Of a stretch of 26,168 bases of DNA, positions 1 through 9,946 are shown in pieces. Each line of letters starts with the position of its first letter. Position 1 is the first letter of the stretch. The DNA comes from Laetiporus sulphureus 93-53. Taxonomy: Eukaryota; Basidiomycota; Agaricomycetes; Polyporales; Laetiporaceae. The DNA is taken from contig NW_024468510.1 in NCBI RefSeq assembly GCF_001632365.1, positions 987,846 through 1,014,013 on the forward strand, written 5' to 3'. The position numbers and the translations under genes are program-made. The notes beneath the pieces were generated by a model. The model did not search any database. It saw only the letters and a list, made by a program, of their open reading frames with translations, and had not been told where the DNA came from.

Positions 1-801
1 TTGCATGGCCTGAGTGAGTAAATCGTAAAAACGAAAACTGCTAACCCTAGAATATGTCCACAAGACCTATGAACCATAAATAGTAAGTGTCACGTGCAAC
101 GTAAACTGTCACGTGACCATGAAGCGCTGAAACCGTAACATAACCTCAGATGCATGCGTATGAGTGGCATTGGAGTCTGGCAAAGGATTCTCTTGATCTG
201 GAAACTCCTCTCAACAGTTTAACATGTCAGTATGGTCATTCTTTTCATTGCCCCTTGCTCACATACAGTGCCACAGTACGTCCGGATATGCATGCCCTCC
301 TTAAAGCTGGTCGCTGGGCACTCATCCCGATGTGCAGTGCCATTGAAGCCATTTTTGATATGTCCGAACACAATTACGCATGCACTGCCGATAACCAGCA
401 TCACAGTGTCTTTCCGGTATGTTGACTGTATGTCTTTGAACAGCACATGATTTCATTCAAGACAATCTAGCTTTGTGGTGATGCCCTCTACGAGTACGAA
501 TTGGTTCCTATTGCATTGAAGACCCCACTGTACAGCCACACGCCCGAATCTTCCCGCCATTTTGACTGTCTATTCCACAATTTTCCCCGTGTCCTCTCCC
601 ATGCACATCCCTATTTCATTATCCTCCACTTCGTCGACATGACTTTCAGTGTCCCCTTTATGGTATCAAGGCCATGTCCTCCAATCACGGATGAAGTGCG
701 GAACAATTTAGCTTTGATTGTCCTTATTTGGGAGACTAGCTCTCCTACGTCATTCGTCACTCCCCGAACTCCACGTCGCTCTCGATCTGAAGCCAGTTTA
801 G
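1..801. other. Anonymous region, no supported gene
   Basis: No convincing coding region is visible. Short open frames exist on both strands but show no recognisable domain, no consistent splice pattern and overlap one another in different frames. The only structured signal is a pair of CACGTG boxes near the left end, listed separately. Confidence 0.5.
91..115. promoter_or_regulatory. Pair of CACGTG E-box palindromes
   Basis: Two CACGTG hexamers lie at 91-96 and 110-115, both preceded by T; the second is embedded in the 8-bp palindrome TCACGTGA. Start-to-start spacing is 19 bp, close to two helical turns. In fungi such sites bind bHLH factors of the Cbf1/Pho4/Tye7 kind. No gene start is recognised nearby, so the target is unknown; the gene may lie to the left of the window. 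Confidence 0.3.
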
Positions 802-1413
802 ATGATGATGATGATAGGAGGAGGAGATTCCCCCCTTGAAGCGGCAGAAGTGTTCGGACGGATCTCCAAATGTGAATTCTGGTGGCAAGGCGTCGCAGAT
901 CTCACGCAAGTCACCTTATACAGTAAGACATCATGTATTCAATGCAGACCATCGCGCGTGCAAGACAAGTCATCTTCCGAGCCATCGCGCATCCAACGCA
1001 AACCATCTTTCAAGGCATCGCACGTTCAAGGCAAATCGCATTCCGAGGGATCGCACGTCCAATGCGAGCCGCCGTCCAAGGAATCTTCATTCCTAGTGGA
1101 GATGGCCCATATACCCATCCAGCCTGTGAATATTTCAGCCTGGCTGAGCACGATGCAATCTATGAAGGATGCACTGTCAGAAGATGAGACCAAGCAGATG
1201 GTCATCAAAGTAGCCCGGGATCCAGTGCTCGCTGCATATAGAGCTGAGCCCTGCCGGGAAGTTCAAGAGCTTCTCAGAGATGGCATAAAGCTCTCCGACA
1301 TCCGTCTGTGCAGTGATTCACTCGATACTGCATACTTCAGCAGTCACGATTGGGCATGGAAGAAACACTGTCGCCTATTGTGGACACCGCGCAGTGGTGG
1401 TGGTGATCCGTGA
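802..1413 (+). CDS. Hypothetical protein with 11-residue repeats
   Basis: This is an uninterrupted 203-codon frame that I do not recognise. Its N-terminal third contains four consecutive 11-residue units encoded by a 33-bp tandem repeat (949-1080), each beginning with a Ser-Arg/His-Val/Ile-Gln core and rich in Ser, Lys and Pro. The C-terminal half (about residues 95-195) is non-repetitive with mixed polar and hydrophobic composition, compatible with a folded helical domain. No signal peptide or membrane segment is seen. An AATAAA lies 77 nt after the stop, which modestly supports a real transcript. The start is uncertain: the first ATGs sit in a run of GAT/ATG triplets, and an upstream exon in another frame is possible. 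Because the repeat unit is a multiple of three, all three frames stay open across it, so the ORF could be partly accidental. Confidence 0.35.
   Translation: MMMMIGGGDSPLEAAEVFGRISKCEFWWQGVADLTQVTLYSKTSCIQCRPSRVQDKSSSEPSRIQRKPSFKASHVQGKSHSEGSHVQCEPPSKESSFLVEMAHIPIQPVNISAWLSTMQSMKDALSEDETKQMVIKVARDPVLAAYRAEPCREVQELLRDGIKLSDIRLCSDSLDTAYFSSHDWAWKKHCRLLWTPRSGGGDP
949..1080 (+). repeat. Four tandem 33-bp repeats
   Basis: Units run 949-981, 982-1014, 1015-1047 and 1048-1080, each with a core like CATCGCRCGTNCAA near its start and a TTCMAG/TCCRAG-like end. A weaker partial fifth unit precedes them at about 929-948. Copies differ at many positions, so the array is old rather than a recent slippage product. 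Confidence 0.8.
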
Positions 1414-1489
1414 ACGTGTAGCTGTACTTTATGATCTTTTGTATTCGTCACCAAGCAATGCGTTGTTCTTCGGCAACTTGACATGCTAC

Positions 1490-1495
1490 AATAAA
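1490..1495 (+). terminator. Possible polyadenylation signal AATAAA
   Basis: AATAAA lies 77 nt downstream of the 802-1413 stop codon. It is a canonical poly(A) signal, although fungal use of this hexamer is loose and chance occurrence is likely in AT-rich DNA. Confidence 0.3.
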
Positions 1496-1589
1496 GAGAT
1501 ATATCGATATATGACAGTCAACATATTTTCGGGCATGTGTACACTCAAAGGTACAAACTGATAATCGTACTTCCTCTCTCAGAGGCACC

Positions 1590-4221
1590 TTACAATTGGT
1601 CCTTTTGTCGGACATCTTCCACGATTTCAGCGCTGCTCTTTCGAGAGCGGATCCCGAGGATTTCATCGGCTTCTGGAGTGCCGGCCAGAGGTACGTCCTT
1701 TCTGAGTGAGACCTTCACCGGAGAGATGCCCTCGTTGTATGCCACAGCAAAAACGACATCCATATCTGTAGCGAGACTCTTGAGACTCGATTCACTTCAA
1801 GCACTAACAAGCACTTGTACTCACCTTCTAGAGAGCGACCAGTTGTTTCAGGGAAAAAGAAGTACACAACTGGTATAATGAAGGCATTCAAGGATGCGAA
1901 TACTATTGCAACGAACCCGTTAGCTCCATGAAATGTATACCAGGAACACCACATACCAATATACGTCCGCCAGCTGATGTTGCTGAATGAAGGGCCCACG
2001 ATCATGACGACAACGAAGTTGAATATCCAATTTGACGCCGTGCTGAAGGCGTTCGCAGGCGCTCGAATCCGCAAGCCGACGATTTCAGCAGGCTGATAGG
2101 ACAGCGTCAGGCGCGAAGATCAATACAGATACGTGCGCATACTCACGTATAGCCAAGTCATCCCTAGCCAACCGATGGCGAAGAACGAATTGAACACGAA
2201 CAGCAACACAATAGATGCTACTTGACACCCTGACGTACTGATGCTGCCTAGCACGGCGAGGAGTATCATGGTGATGGTCTGCCCAATTGCGCCGAATAAC
2301 ATGAGCGGTCTTCGACCCACGCGATCGATTAGTGCGATGGCAATGAGGCTAGCAAGGAAATATTCCGTGCCGTTGGCTGCGGCGACGATGCGGGATTGCA
2401 CGTCATTTAGCCCGAGACGTTGGAAAAGGATCGTCTGAAAGCTATATGAGTCAAGAAAAGCCATCGTTGCCTACAGTCAATGCTCACGGCATAACTGCAA
2501 ATCATCGGTTGAGTGAGTCTGTTCCGCATAGAAAATGAAGCGTGACACTTACTATGTGATAAGGTTAATGCCGGTAATCTGTTGGAAACATTGATTGATG
2601 ACGCCCAAGGACGTCCGTCGGAAATTTTGTGAGCGACCGTTGGTGAAAACCTCTCGGATGGGTGACATTTCTGTTGGACCGCTGCGAGACTCGGCAGCGA
2701 TGGCTTCGCGAATGCCATGATACATGACCTGGACCGATTCGCTGGTGTAATCCTTGTCCTCCAGCGCAGAAATAACCGCCAAAGCTTCCACGTCGCGACC
2801 GTGCTTGGCAAGCCAACGAGGTGACTCCGGTAACTGGAGGCGAACATCGTCGTCAGATATGAAAGTGCTACTTCAAAAGCATTATTTACCATCATAATGC
2901 CCCCAATCATGATTAATGCCAGAACGATCTGCAGAGAGATTGGTACTCTCCATTGTGCAGACGAGCCTGTCAACCAGTAGCTATGCATCGCAAGTCAATC
3001 GCTTGCGCGAAACCGAAACGCAGTCATAACCTACAAAGCGAAGTCGATCCACTGTGTCCGGCATGAACGGATGAGTGACACATTCTGCTATCAGTTAGGA
3101 AACAACGCACGTATCTGAAACGGAGGTAACATTAGATACAGTTCATGGGGCAAACAAGAAACTTACGAAATCATGATACCGAAGGTGATAAGACTACCTT
3201 CTATCATGATGAAACTGCCTCTTTTCGCCGCAGGGGAGCACTCCGCATGGTAGGATGGGACTGTGGAGGTCTGGTATTCACGTGTCAGATTGACTTGGAA
3301 TGCGGTCGCTGGCAGTAACTCACATTCAAACCATTGCCCAAGCCCGTGACAATTCGGGCAACAATCATCTGCGCATAACTGAACGATGTCGCCTGCAAAA
3401 TCGCGCCGATGATCATAATGGTTCCACCAAGAAAGATCGTTTTCCGCCGACCAAGCTTGTCTCCAAGCCATAAGTTTGACAAGGCACCGAACAGGCAGCC
3501 GATTTCCTATAGGACGCAATGATAAGCGGCAAGGTCAGAATTCTTTACAGAACGATGCAAAGCGAATAGGAACGAATGTATGGGATGCACCAATCACGTC
3601 AAGTGCTTTGCCGCATTGATGCATGTTTGCGATCACGGATATCCGACGACACTTCCATGTTATCAGCTGACGCCTGATTTCCATTCAAACATGTCACCTG
3701 ATAGGCACCTTCCCTTGCGATGCAAGAGGCCCGCAGTGCACGGACGCTGGGAGCGACAATAGAGAACGCCCAGCGTGTCAGCTGGTGGGTGATGGGTAAG
3801 ACACTCACGTAAATGGCCACGATGAAGCTCTGCAGTGTAGCGTGATTGGGATGGTTATCTTCTTCTACAACTTGGGGGAAGACCTTCTCAAACTGTAACG
3901 GACGTGTCAGAGCCATAATATCTTAGCCAGAGAGCTAACAAGCATGCCTGGTTGGCGGTGAGGAGGGCCGACATGACACCCTGGTCATACCTTGGCAATG
4001 TGTCAGCTTTGGAGACTGCGGTCGCAACGACACTGCACGTACCCAAATAACGTGAAACCCGTACCCGCCACGAAGGCGAGGGCAGCAGTCAATCGTCGCC
4101 CACGCAGGGTAGGCACAGCGGCGCGAATCTCGTCGTCTAAACCTGAGCCGTAAGAGAAAGAGCCTTCTCGTTGAGGCTTCTCGGGAACTAGTTCATGGCT
4201 ACTCTGGCGCAGCGACGACAT
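1590..4221 (-). CDS. MFS sugar (hexose-type) transporter, 14 exons
   Basis: This is a plasma-membrane sugar/H+ symporter of the major facilitator superfamily sugar-porter family. The hand-spliced model gives 556 aa, normal for fungal members. Exons in transcript order: 4221-4043, 3990-3948, 3892-3809, 3506-3324, 3270-3167, 3114-3111, 3051-3035, 2980-2890, 2833-2553, 2494-2488, 2434-2147, 2092-1957, 1902-1825, 1765-1590. Family signatures: GYDQGVMS in helix 1, GDKLGRRK (117-124) in loop 2-3, PESPRWL (237-243), QQITGIN (319-325), DRVGRRP (about 368-374) and PETTGRSLE (490-498). The start at 4221 was preferred over an in-frame ATG at 4266 because it gives a usual short hydrophilic tail. Odd features are two micro-exons (4 and 7 nt), one 17-nt exon, a GC-AG intron and one 302-nt intron among introns of about 55 nt. 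The substrate cannot be told from sequence. Confidence 0.95.
2488..2494 (-). other. 7-nt micro-exon of the sugar transporter
   Basis: TTATGCC (minus strand) lies between tttgcag and gtgagc. It joins ...ACA TA to ACG ATC, giving the conserved ITYYAT motif that follows QQITGINL in this family. The flanking introns are 58 and 53 nt. A nearer acceptor would imply a 17-nt intron, which I judge too short. Confidence 0.75.
3111..3114 (-). other. 4-nt micro-exon of the sugar transporter
   Basis: ATAC (minus strand) sits between a tttcag acceptor and a gtgcgt donor. The exon before ends ATT TC and the exon after begins TGG ATC GAC, so only inclusion of these four bases keeps frame and yields the conserved ISYWIDFAF stretch at the end of helix 4/start of helix 5. 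Flanking introns would be 52 and 59 nt. Skipping or extending it gives a frameshift. Confidence 0.8.
3893..3947 (-). other. Probable GC-AG intron (55 nt)
   Basis: After codons reading LLTANQ the donor is GCATGC rather than GT; the acceptor is ttacag followed by TTTGAG. No GT donor nearby keeps the reading frame and the conserved protein, so the rare GC-AG class is inferred. Confidence 0.65.
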
Positions 4222-4282
4222 GATGGTGATGTACCGGATCAAGTTGGTGCAAGACAGGGAAGTCAAGGTGGAACCGCATCGC

Positions 4283-4289
4283 TCTTATA
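4283..4289 (-). promoter_or_regulatory. TATA-like box of the sugar transporter
   Basis: The minus strand reads GTATAAG about 62-68 nt upstream of the chosen ATG (4221), a normal distance for a fungal TATA element with a short 5' leader. Confidence 0.45.
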
Positions 4290-7200
4290 CTCTCGGAGAA
4301 TCCCTGTCTTCGCTGGCACCAACTTTCAGAGCGGCACCCTAAAGCGAGAGAGAAGGTCACAAGACGAAGGAGCGTTCTCGGACGACGGACAAGCGAAGAT
4401 TGACTCCACCAGCAGATCGTTATAGATGCAAGCAGGCGGCGAGATTGCACGCATAAACCATGAAAGTCGCCCGAGAAGTCGGTCCACATGGGAGAATGGT
4501 GGGGCACCTGAGCGTTGCAGGGAGCTACAGCCAGTTGGAGCAGACCACTTCATCCCAGACGCGCACCCAAAACCGTTACACACGGCTCTGCTCCACACTA
4601 CGAGGGATTTTCGGACCGTAAGCTTAGCAGCCGAGGAGGCGCAACGACTCACGGAACACAGGTGACAAAAACTAATGTCGGCATCACAATCGGCGTTGTT
4701 CGTCATAACGACTAATGAGCAAGAGATACGTTAACCCGTCGGCGACGTATCCATATGTTATTCTGAGGGCGAAGATCGTAGCGTGCAGCCCATGATCAGT
4801 CATCTGTGTGAGTTGAGTTGATAGACATCAGCATGGCCTTCCAGTCATCTGACTGCCTGCATATTGTTTCCAAGTGATGCGCAAATTTATGTACGCAGAA
4901 TAAGAGAGAACTCGATTTTGGCACGACTGCAAGTGTACACGGGTGAGAATGCGTTCTAGCTAACGTAGCAAGCGTGGGAATGCACATTTTTGTGTCCGGC
5001 GGGATTTCCTAATGAGGAGCGTCGGCATTTCGCGTTGGTTGGAGTCACCAGCGCCTTCATCCGAACCCTTTTCTAACTGCATTTGAACTCTACTCGGGTC
5101 TTCGATGTCCCCGTTTTTGCACTCCTTCGTATCTCTGCCGTTGCGGCAAAGGTGAAACGAGAGTGTCATGCGCAGAAGTCTATCGTGACTCGGATCCGGA
5201 GACGAATCTGGTCTTCACTGTCGCAATGAGGCATCAAGAGACTCTCCTTCCATTTACATGCAAGATCGATGCGTGTCCTACATAAATGAGACCTGTTGTG
5301 GGTTCCGCTCTTCGAACTCGATGACCTCCAGTATTATTGGCGTTTGCCAAAAATGACCCGATCATGGATCCGGTTTGACACAAATCGACCCTTATAATTG
5401 ACTCGCTCCGCGTTCGGCGCGGCGACGGTCATAGATAACCACATACATTCACGCAATGCGGACCGACCTGTTCGCTACCGGCAATTACAGCATAGGTACT
5501 GACTTTCTTCGGTATAGGGTCCGCTCAGCCTCACATGTGTGGTGCGTCTTAGGTGAGTTCATACTAAGCTCGCATGTGTGTTCTGCAAAGTCACTGGTCA
5601 ACTATCACTGTTGCTAGCCTCTGAACAGCGTCGCCACACATGCTTGATGTGCGTGGAATAACACATCGCCTTCTATTGTTTATGAGTCGCAGATGCCCAG
5701 GAAAATGGTAGTGTTCCGGCTACCACAGCAAAACGCGGACCATAGAATGCTCCATCTCTCTCCACAGTTAGCGCTCACTTGTCTCCTGAGTTGTGTTTCG
5801 ATCCGCAAGGTGGAAGTGCCATGTGGGAGGCAGTCATCATGATTCACCAGTATCAAGTATCTAATGGCAGTCATAGCGTCTCCCCGCCTTGCAAGACAAG
5901 GACTACAGCATCGCCACCGATACTGGGCTCTCCTTTCGAAACGTACTTGATCGGCGTGATGAGATTCGAGTTATCAAAAACGTGGCACATTGAGTCGTCT
6001 TCGTCTATCCTGATCATATGCAACATGTCTAGGGAAGGACGAGCAGACGTCAAGGGGCAGATGCTTGACGTGCAGGAGATTGAATGCCGGGGCGGTGAGA
6101 TGTGTTTTGATACAGAACCACAGCCTCCTTCATGCCGCTTATCGCTAGCATCAGGTACTTGTACCGAGTCATAGCTCAACACGTTGTTTGCACGAAGACG
6201 GAACCTGTTACAACTGGATATTTCACCATATTAGGTTTAGACATCCGGTCTTCGACGACTAGAAATCTGGCCACGTCCGTTGTTCGTGTTGTCACGATAT
6301 TCCACTAGTGGACTTACCAGTGGACTTGAAACAGTCTGCGGAGGCGGCCTCCATAGGTATCATCGCCGGCGCGGCAAACTTCTTTGGTCCAGGTACGTAC
6401 AGCGCCAGCTGATGTTCTCCCGTGATCATGCGTTGAGCAATATACGGTCATCCTGTACAAGCCGCCACAACGTACGTTATGGAAGCTCCAACACAGACAC
6501 ATTAGCACCGGCATACTAAGAATCCGCGTCTTAAATGAATGAACTAGGTGTCTTGAGTGGTATGTGTTCTGCGGCACATCAGCGCAATTGTGGTCGATAT
6601 CAGGTCTTCTACATCCAATGGACGAACTGGCTGTGGTCAGTTCGAATTCGGTCCGCGACAGCATGATATGAGCAAGGGCTGTTACATTCTTACGGGGTGG
6701 TTCCGAATGCTCGGGTCCCACGAGCTCTTGCAGAGCAAAATCTATCTCATCAATCAATGGTGACGCTGCCGCCCATCGAAAGGGGATGTTGACCGGGAAA
6801 TAGGCCGAACAGATGTTGGTATGATATGCTGTTCCTGTTGCCCGCGGAATGCGACTGTGTCCGTGCATGTTGCCTTGTCAGCTCGTTTTACAGGCGTCAG
6901 ATATCCGTGAGCGTCAAGTGCGCGATGCGCTCACAAAAACGGACCAAAAGCACGAAGTGCTTCAGCGTCAGCGTTTGAGACGTTTGAGGAGATTTTCGGA
7001 TACCCTCACGTGCGATGGACACGCCACTGACGTGCACAACCAATACGACTCTATTTTTCTTTGGTATGAATCTGTACGTGTTAATGTAAGAAGAGCGATT
7101 GGATCCAGGATGATGGGCGTGAAGGGTTACGCGAGATCATCGTGGTCGCGGAGTTGGGATGTGGCAGGGGCGCCCGTTTCGAGCAACAAGGATTGCCGAA

Positions 7201-7428
7201 ATGCGCTGCAGGACGAACGGGTGAACGCGAGGCAATCTCAGATGCGGTCGCTCTCCTAGGACGGAGCTATACCACTGCTCCGTACGTGAGACCCTGCCGT
7301 CCTGAATGATGTGTCATTTGCTTGTCAATTTCACTATTGGTTCATATCTGGAAGAGAAGCATCCTCCTTCGATCTAGCCCAGTCATCGCCGCAGGTTGTT
7401 GGCAGCGGGCAGGCATCATGGCCCGGCG
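4290..7428. other. 3.1-kb gene desert
   Basis: I can support no gene here. The longest open frames (5779-6174 plus, 5871-6182 minus, 6314-6868 minus, 6849-7259 plus) contain no recognisable domain and no coherent chain of splice sites. Fragments such as 6307-6391 plus look locally protein-like and end at a consensus donor, but could not be extended. The stretch probably holds the divergent upstream regions of the sugar transporter and the CCCH gene, possibly with decayed or lineage-specific coding sequence or a non-coding RNA. Confidence 0.5.
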
Positions 7429-7429
7429 G

Positions 7430-7500
7430 TTATAATCCCCTCACTCCCTCGCTTTTCTCCCCTCACCTCTCCCTACTCTTTTACTACCTAATCTCTTGCG
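7430..7500 (+). promoter_or_regulatory. Core promoter of the CCCH gene
   Basis: A TATA-like TTATAAT at 7430-7436 is followed by a strongly pyrimidine-rich tract to about 7500 (CCCCTCACTCCCTCGCTTTT and similar), then the ATG at 7515. TATA plus CT-rich leader is a common arrangement at basidiomycete gene starts. Confidence 0.55.
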
Positions 7501-7514
7501 TCCAGTAATAATCC

Positions 7515-9454
7515 ATGGCGACGCCAACGGTTGCAGACCTCAATAAGCAGATGTGGTGAGCATTCGTCCTAGCACTAAGCCTCGTTGATCTCTCGCCACT
7601 GAGGCGGCAAGTCATATCATGTCGAGAGCTTACTATTTTCATGTTGCGGAAACAGGGACGAAGCTCTCACGAGGCTTCTCGGTACGTCCTATAGCGAGCC
7701 GCGTTCTAGGTAATAGAGGCCCATACGTTTGTCTGACTCAGATCTTTCCACCGTCACTATCAAAAGGAATGCCGAGTTGGAAGCTCGTGTCACAGAGCTT
7801 GAGGTGGAACTATCGGTGTGGAAGCAAGCCCATACGAATGTCCTTGAAGCGGCAGAGCGGGACAAGAAAACGCATAATGCGCGAGTCGCCACACTTAACA
7901 AACAGCTCTCCTCGGGTCTGTTCAAGGTGAGTGGTCCGAACAATCACAGTGGTCTTAGGGTTATTGAAGAAGTTCTCTCTAGAACCAGAACCCGCTTGTT
8001 CTCTGCGTAATTGACGGAGACGCTAACGTCTTCAACCCGTCCTTGATAGCAGAAGGCCACAAAGGCGGCCGTCTCGCTGCTCAGGAGCTGACCAAAGGAA
8101 TCGCCGAGTTTCTTGCCCAAGAAGAGGTGCAGGTTTTCGGGAGACTCTCGTTCTGGGTCACCGTCTATCTGCATAAGCGTGGCCTTCTTAGCATGCTACA
8201 GAGTGAGAATATTTGCAGCGCCGATCAGTTCGAGGCCTTCATCACAGGCCTGAGCCAGGCTTCTCCTCGCTTCTCTATTGTGGATGTCGGACCGGGTGAT
8301 GGGGCTGACGTGAAAATTAAAGGTACGTGCTCTCTGCACCTGCTTCTACGGATGTATTCAGTATCTCGTCATCTCGACCCCAGAGTATCTTCAGACGTAT
8401 ATCAGCCTCCCGCAGACGTTGCGGGTGTTTTTCGGTGGTAAGTGTCGCCTTAGTCTCTACAACGTCAGTAATGACGTTGTTCTTTTTTCGGCTTTAGGCG
8501 GTCAGGATGGAAGTTATGGGACCACGTTCGCTGCAATCGAGAAAGACGATTCACTCGGGAAGATTGTACTCCTGCACGGGGCCAATGGCCCTTCCGAAAA
8601 CTTACAGCAACTCTCGCTACCCATTATGCAGACAGAAGGCCTCTTCATGACTAACGTTCCTGGATATGCGCAAAGGCGACCAAGTCATATACCTCTATCC
8701 GGTTTCAACAATAATGTCATGTCTGAGAGTGGGCTTATAAGCCCTCAATCTGAACCGCAATCTTCCGCTCCTTCTCCTACTTCGCGCGCCACATATGGCA
8801 AGAGACTGATTGACCCTACGAAGGTGAGTGTGAGATGCCATGGTGTACCACGACGATTGTTGACTTCGGTAAATTGTAGCCATTGCATAAGCGTGCGTCA
8901 CTGTGATCTGCGTCAGGATATGAGAAAAAATAAATATAGATCACTTGGCAGAAAACCCGCCACCCTGCAATGAGCACTATCTTATGACGTGTACAAAGGG
9001 CGTAAGTCTCTTATTCATGAATTACAGCGCGTGACTGTTCATGCCAATCACATCACATAGGTCAATTGCAAATACTCGCATGATTGGCTGCTCACGTCAG
9101 AGCAGCTGGAAGTTCTCGCGAAGAATGCAAAGAAGGCCCCTTGTAACTACCTCAAGAATGGTAGGATTGCAGCTAAAACCTCACTCGCGATTATTGACTG
9201 GTCTGGCAGGCGTGGATTGTCCGTACGGAGATAGATGCTGTTGGGTGAGTTGAAACATGATCGAGTATGTCATGGTGCTTATCGCGATCATGCAGGGACA
9301 TGTCTGCCCTGGCGGTGCACGATGCTTCCATCTCAGCAAGGGAAAGTGCTGGTTTAAGGGTGGTGCGTCAGTATCGATATGTGAACTCCAGCAAATACTT
9401 ATCGTTCAATGCGCAGAGGATATGCATCCTCCCCTCAGTGCCCAAGATTATTAG
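7515..9454 (+). CDS. CCCH zinc-finger protein with PIN/NYN-like domain, 12 exons
   Basis: A putative RNA-binding, possibly RNA-cleaving protein. Exons: 7515-7555, 7656-7681, 7742-7926, 7983-8322, 8384-8437, 8498-8823, 8880-8892, 8952-9001, 9061-9160, 9210-9244, 9296-9362, 9417-9454; every join keeps frame, giving 424 aa. Residues 33-78 form a likely coiled coil (heptad Leu/Val, many Glu/Lys). Residues 85-250 resemble the N-terminal domain common in fungal CCCH proteins (I recall it as DUF7923); its strand-plus-acid motifs, VIDGDAN (93-99), GADVKI (191-196) and GGQDGSY (216-222), are reminiscent of PIN/NYN ribonucleases. A Ser/Pro linker follows. Fingers: C334-x7-C342-x5-C348-x3-H352 and C373-x8-C382-x5-C388-x3-H392; a third Cys/His group (394-408) is irregular. 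The family assignment is confident, nuclease activity is inference. Confidence 0.9.
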
Positions 9455-9946
9455 AACGCTAAGCGAGTTTTTATTGGGACGGCCGCTCCAGTATACTTCT
9501 TGGATCGATGTCGACCCGATCAATGTTCTGTTGCTTCCTTTACACCGCTGTCTTGTTACTGCGCGCTCATACCTTCGGTGTGAAGACTGCGATTCGACTA
9601 AGGTATTTATTCTATGTTGGATATTATACTACTTGTTTTATGCCAAGCTATGCCCGGGTGTGAGCTGAGTCAAACGTTCGGGGCTGAAAATAGCATCTGT
9701 GCGAGGTTTCAGTCGGTCTCTATGGCCGCCATCATCGTATGCATTCTCCGCACTGAGGGCCTCAGTCGACTCTGCATCATGATGATGATTATCCATACCA
9801 GGACCAATTATGGGCGCTTGTGCTAACCCGGCGACGACCGTACAGCACTCGTGGGAAATCGATTACTAGCGACCTGCAAGCAATGCAGCACCGTGGTGTC
9901 GTCTCTTTCAGCCTTCTACAGCTCATCACCTCCGCCATCCTTCACC
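9455..9946. other. Intergenic spacer, CCCH gene to RhoGDI
   Basis: This 492-nt stretch lies between two same-strand genes. It should hold the 3' UTR of the CCCH gene and the RhoGDI promoter. I see no clear TATA box near 9947, only CT-rich sequence (about 9900-9945), and no RNA gene. Confidence 0.5.

Noticed and set aside
2461..2487. 17-nt GT-AG intron in the sugar transporter
   Set aside because: It would give a family-like protein, but 17 nt is below workable fungal intron length and a 53-nt alternative with a consensus acceptor keeps frame.
2407..2988. 193-codon minus-strand ORF inside the sugar transporter
   Set aside because: It reads through two introns and then out of frame across exon 9; the real gene uses other joins.
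5295..5330. tRNA B-box-like TTCGAACTC
   Set aside because: No matching A box or cloverleaf could be drawn around it.
5779..6182. Overlapping ORFs of 131 (plus) and 103 (minus) codons
   Set aside because: Both strands open over the same bases with no recognised domain, start context or splice partners; likely chance.
6307..6391. Short plus-strand open stretch that ends at a gtacgt donor-like site
   Set aside because: About 28 codons look protein-like, but no upstream or downstream exon extends it, and the opposite strand is equally open.
6314..6868. 184-codon minus-strand ORF
   Set aside because: Composition is Cys/His/Arg-rich and irregular as in non-coding reading, with no domain or conserved motif.
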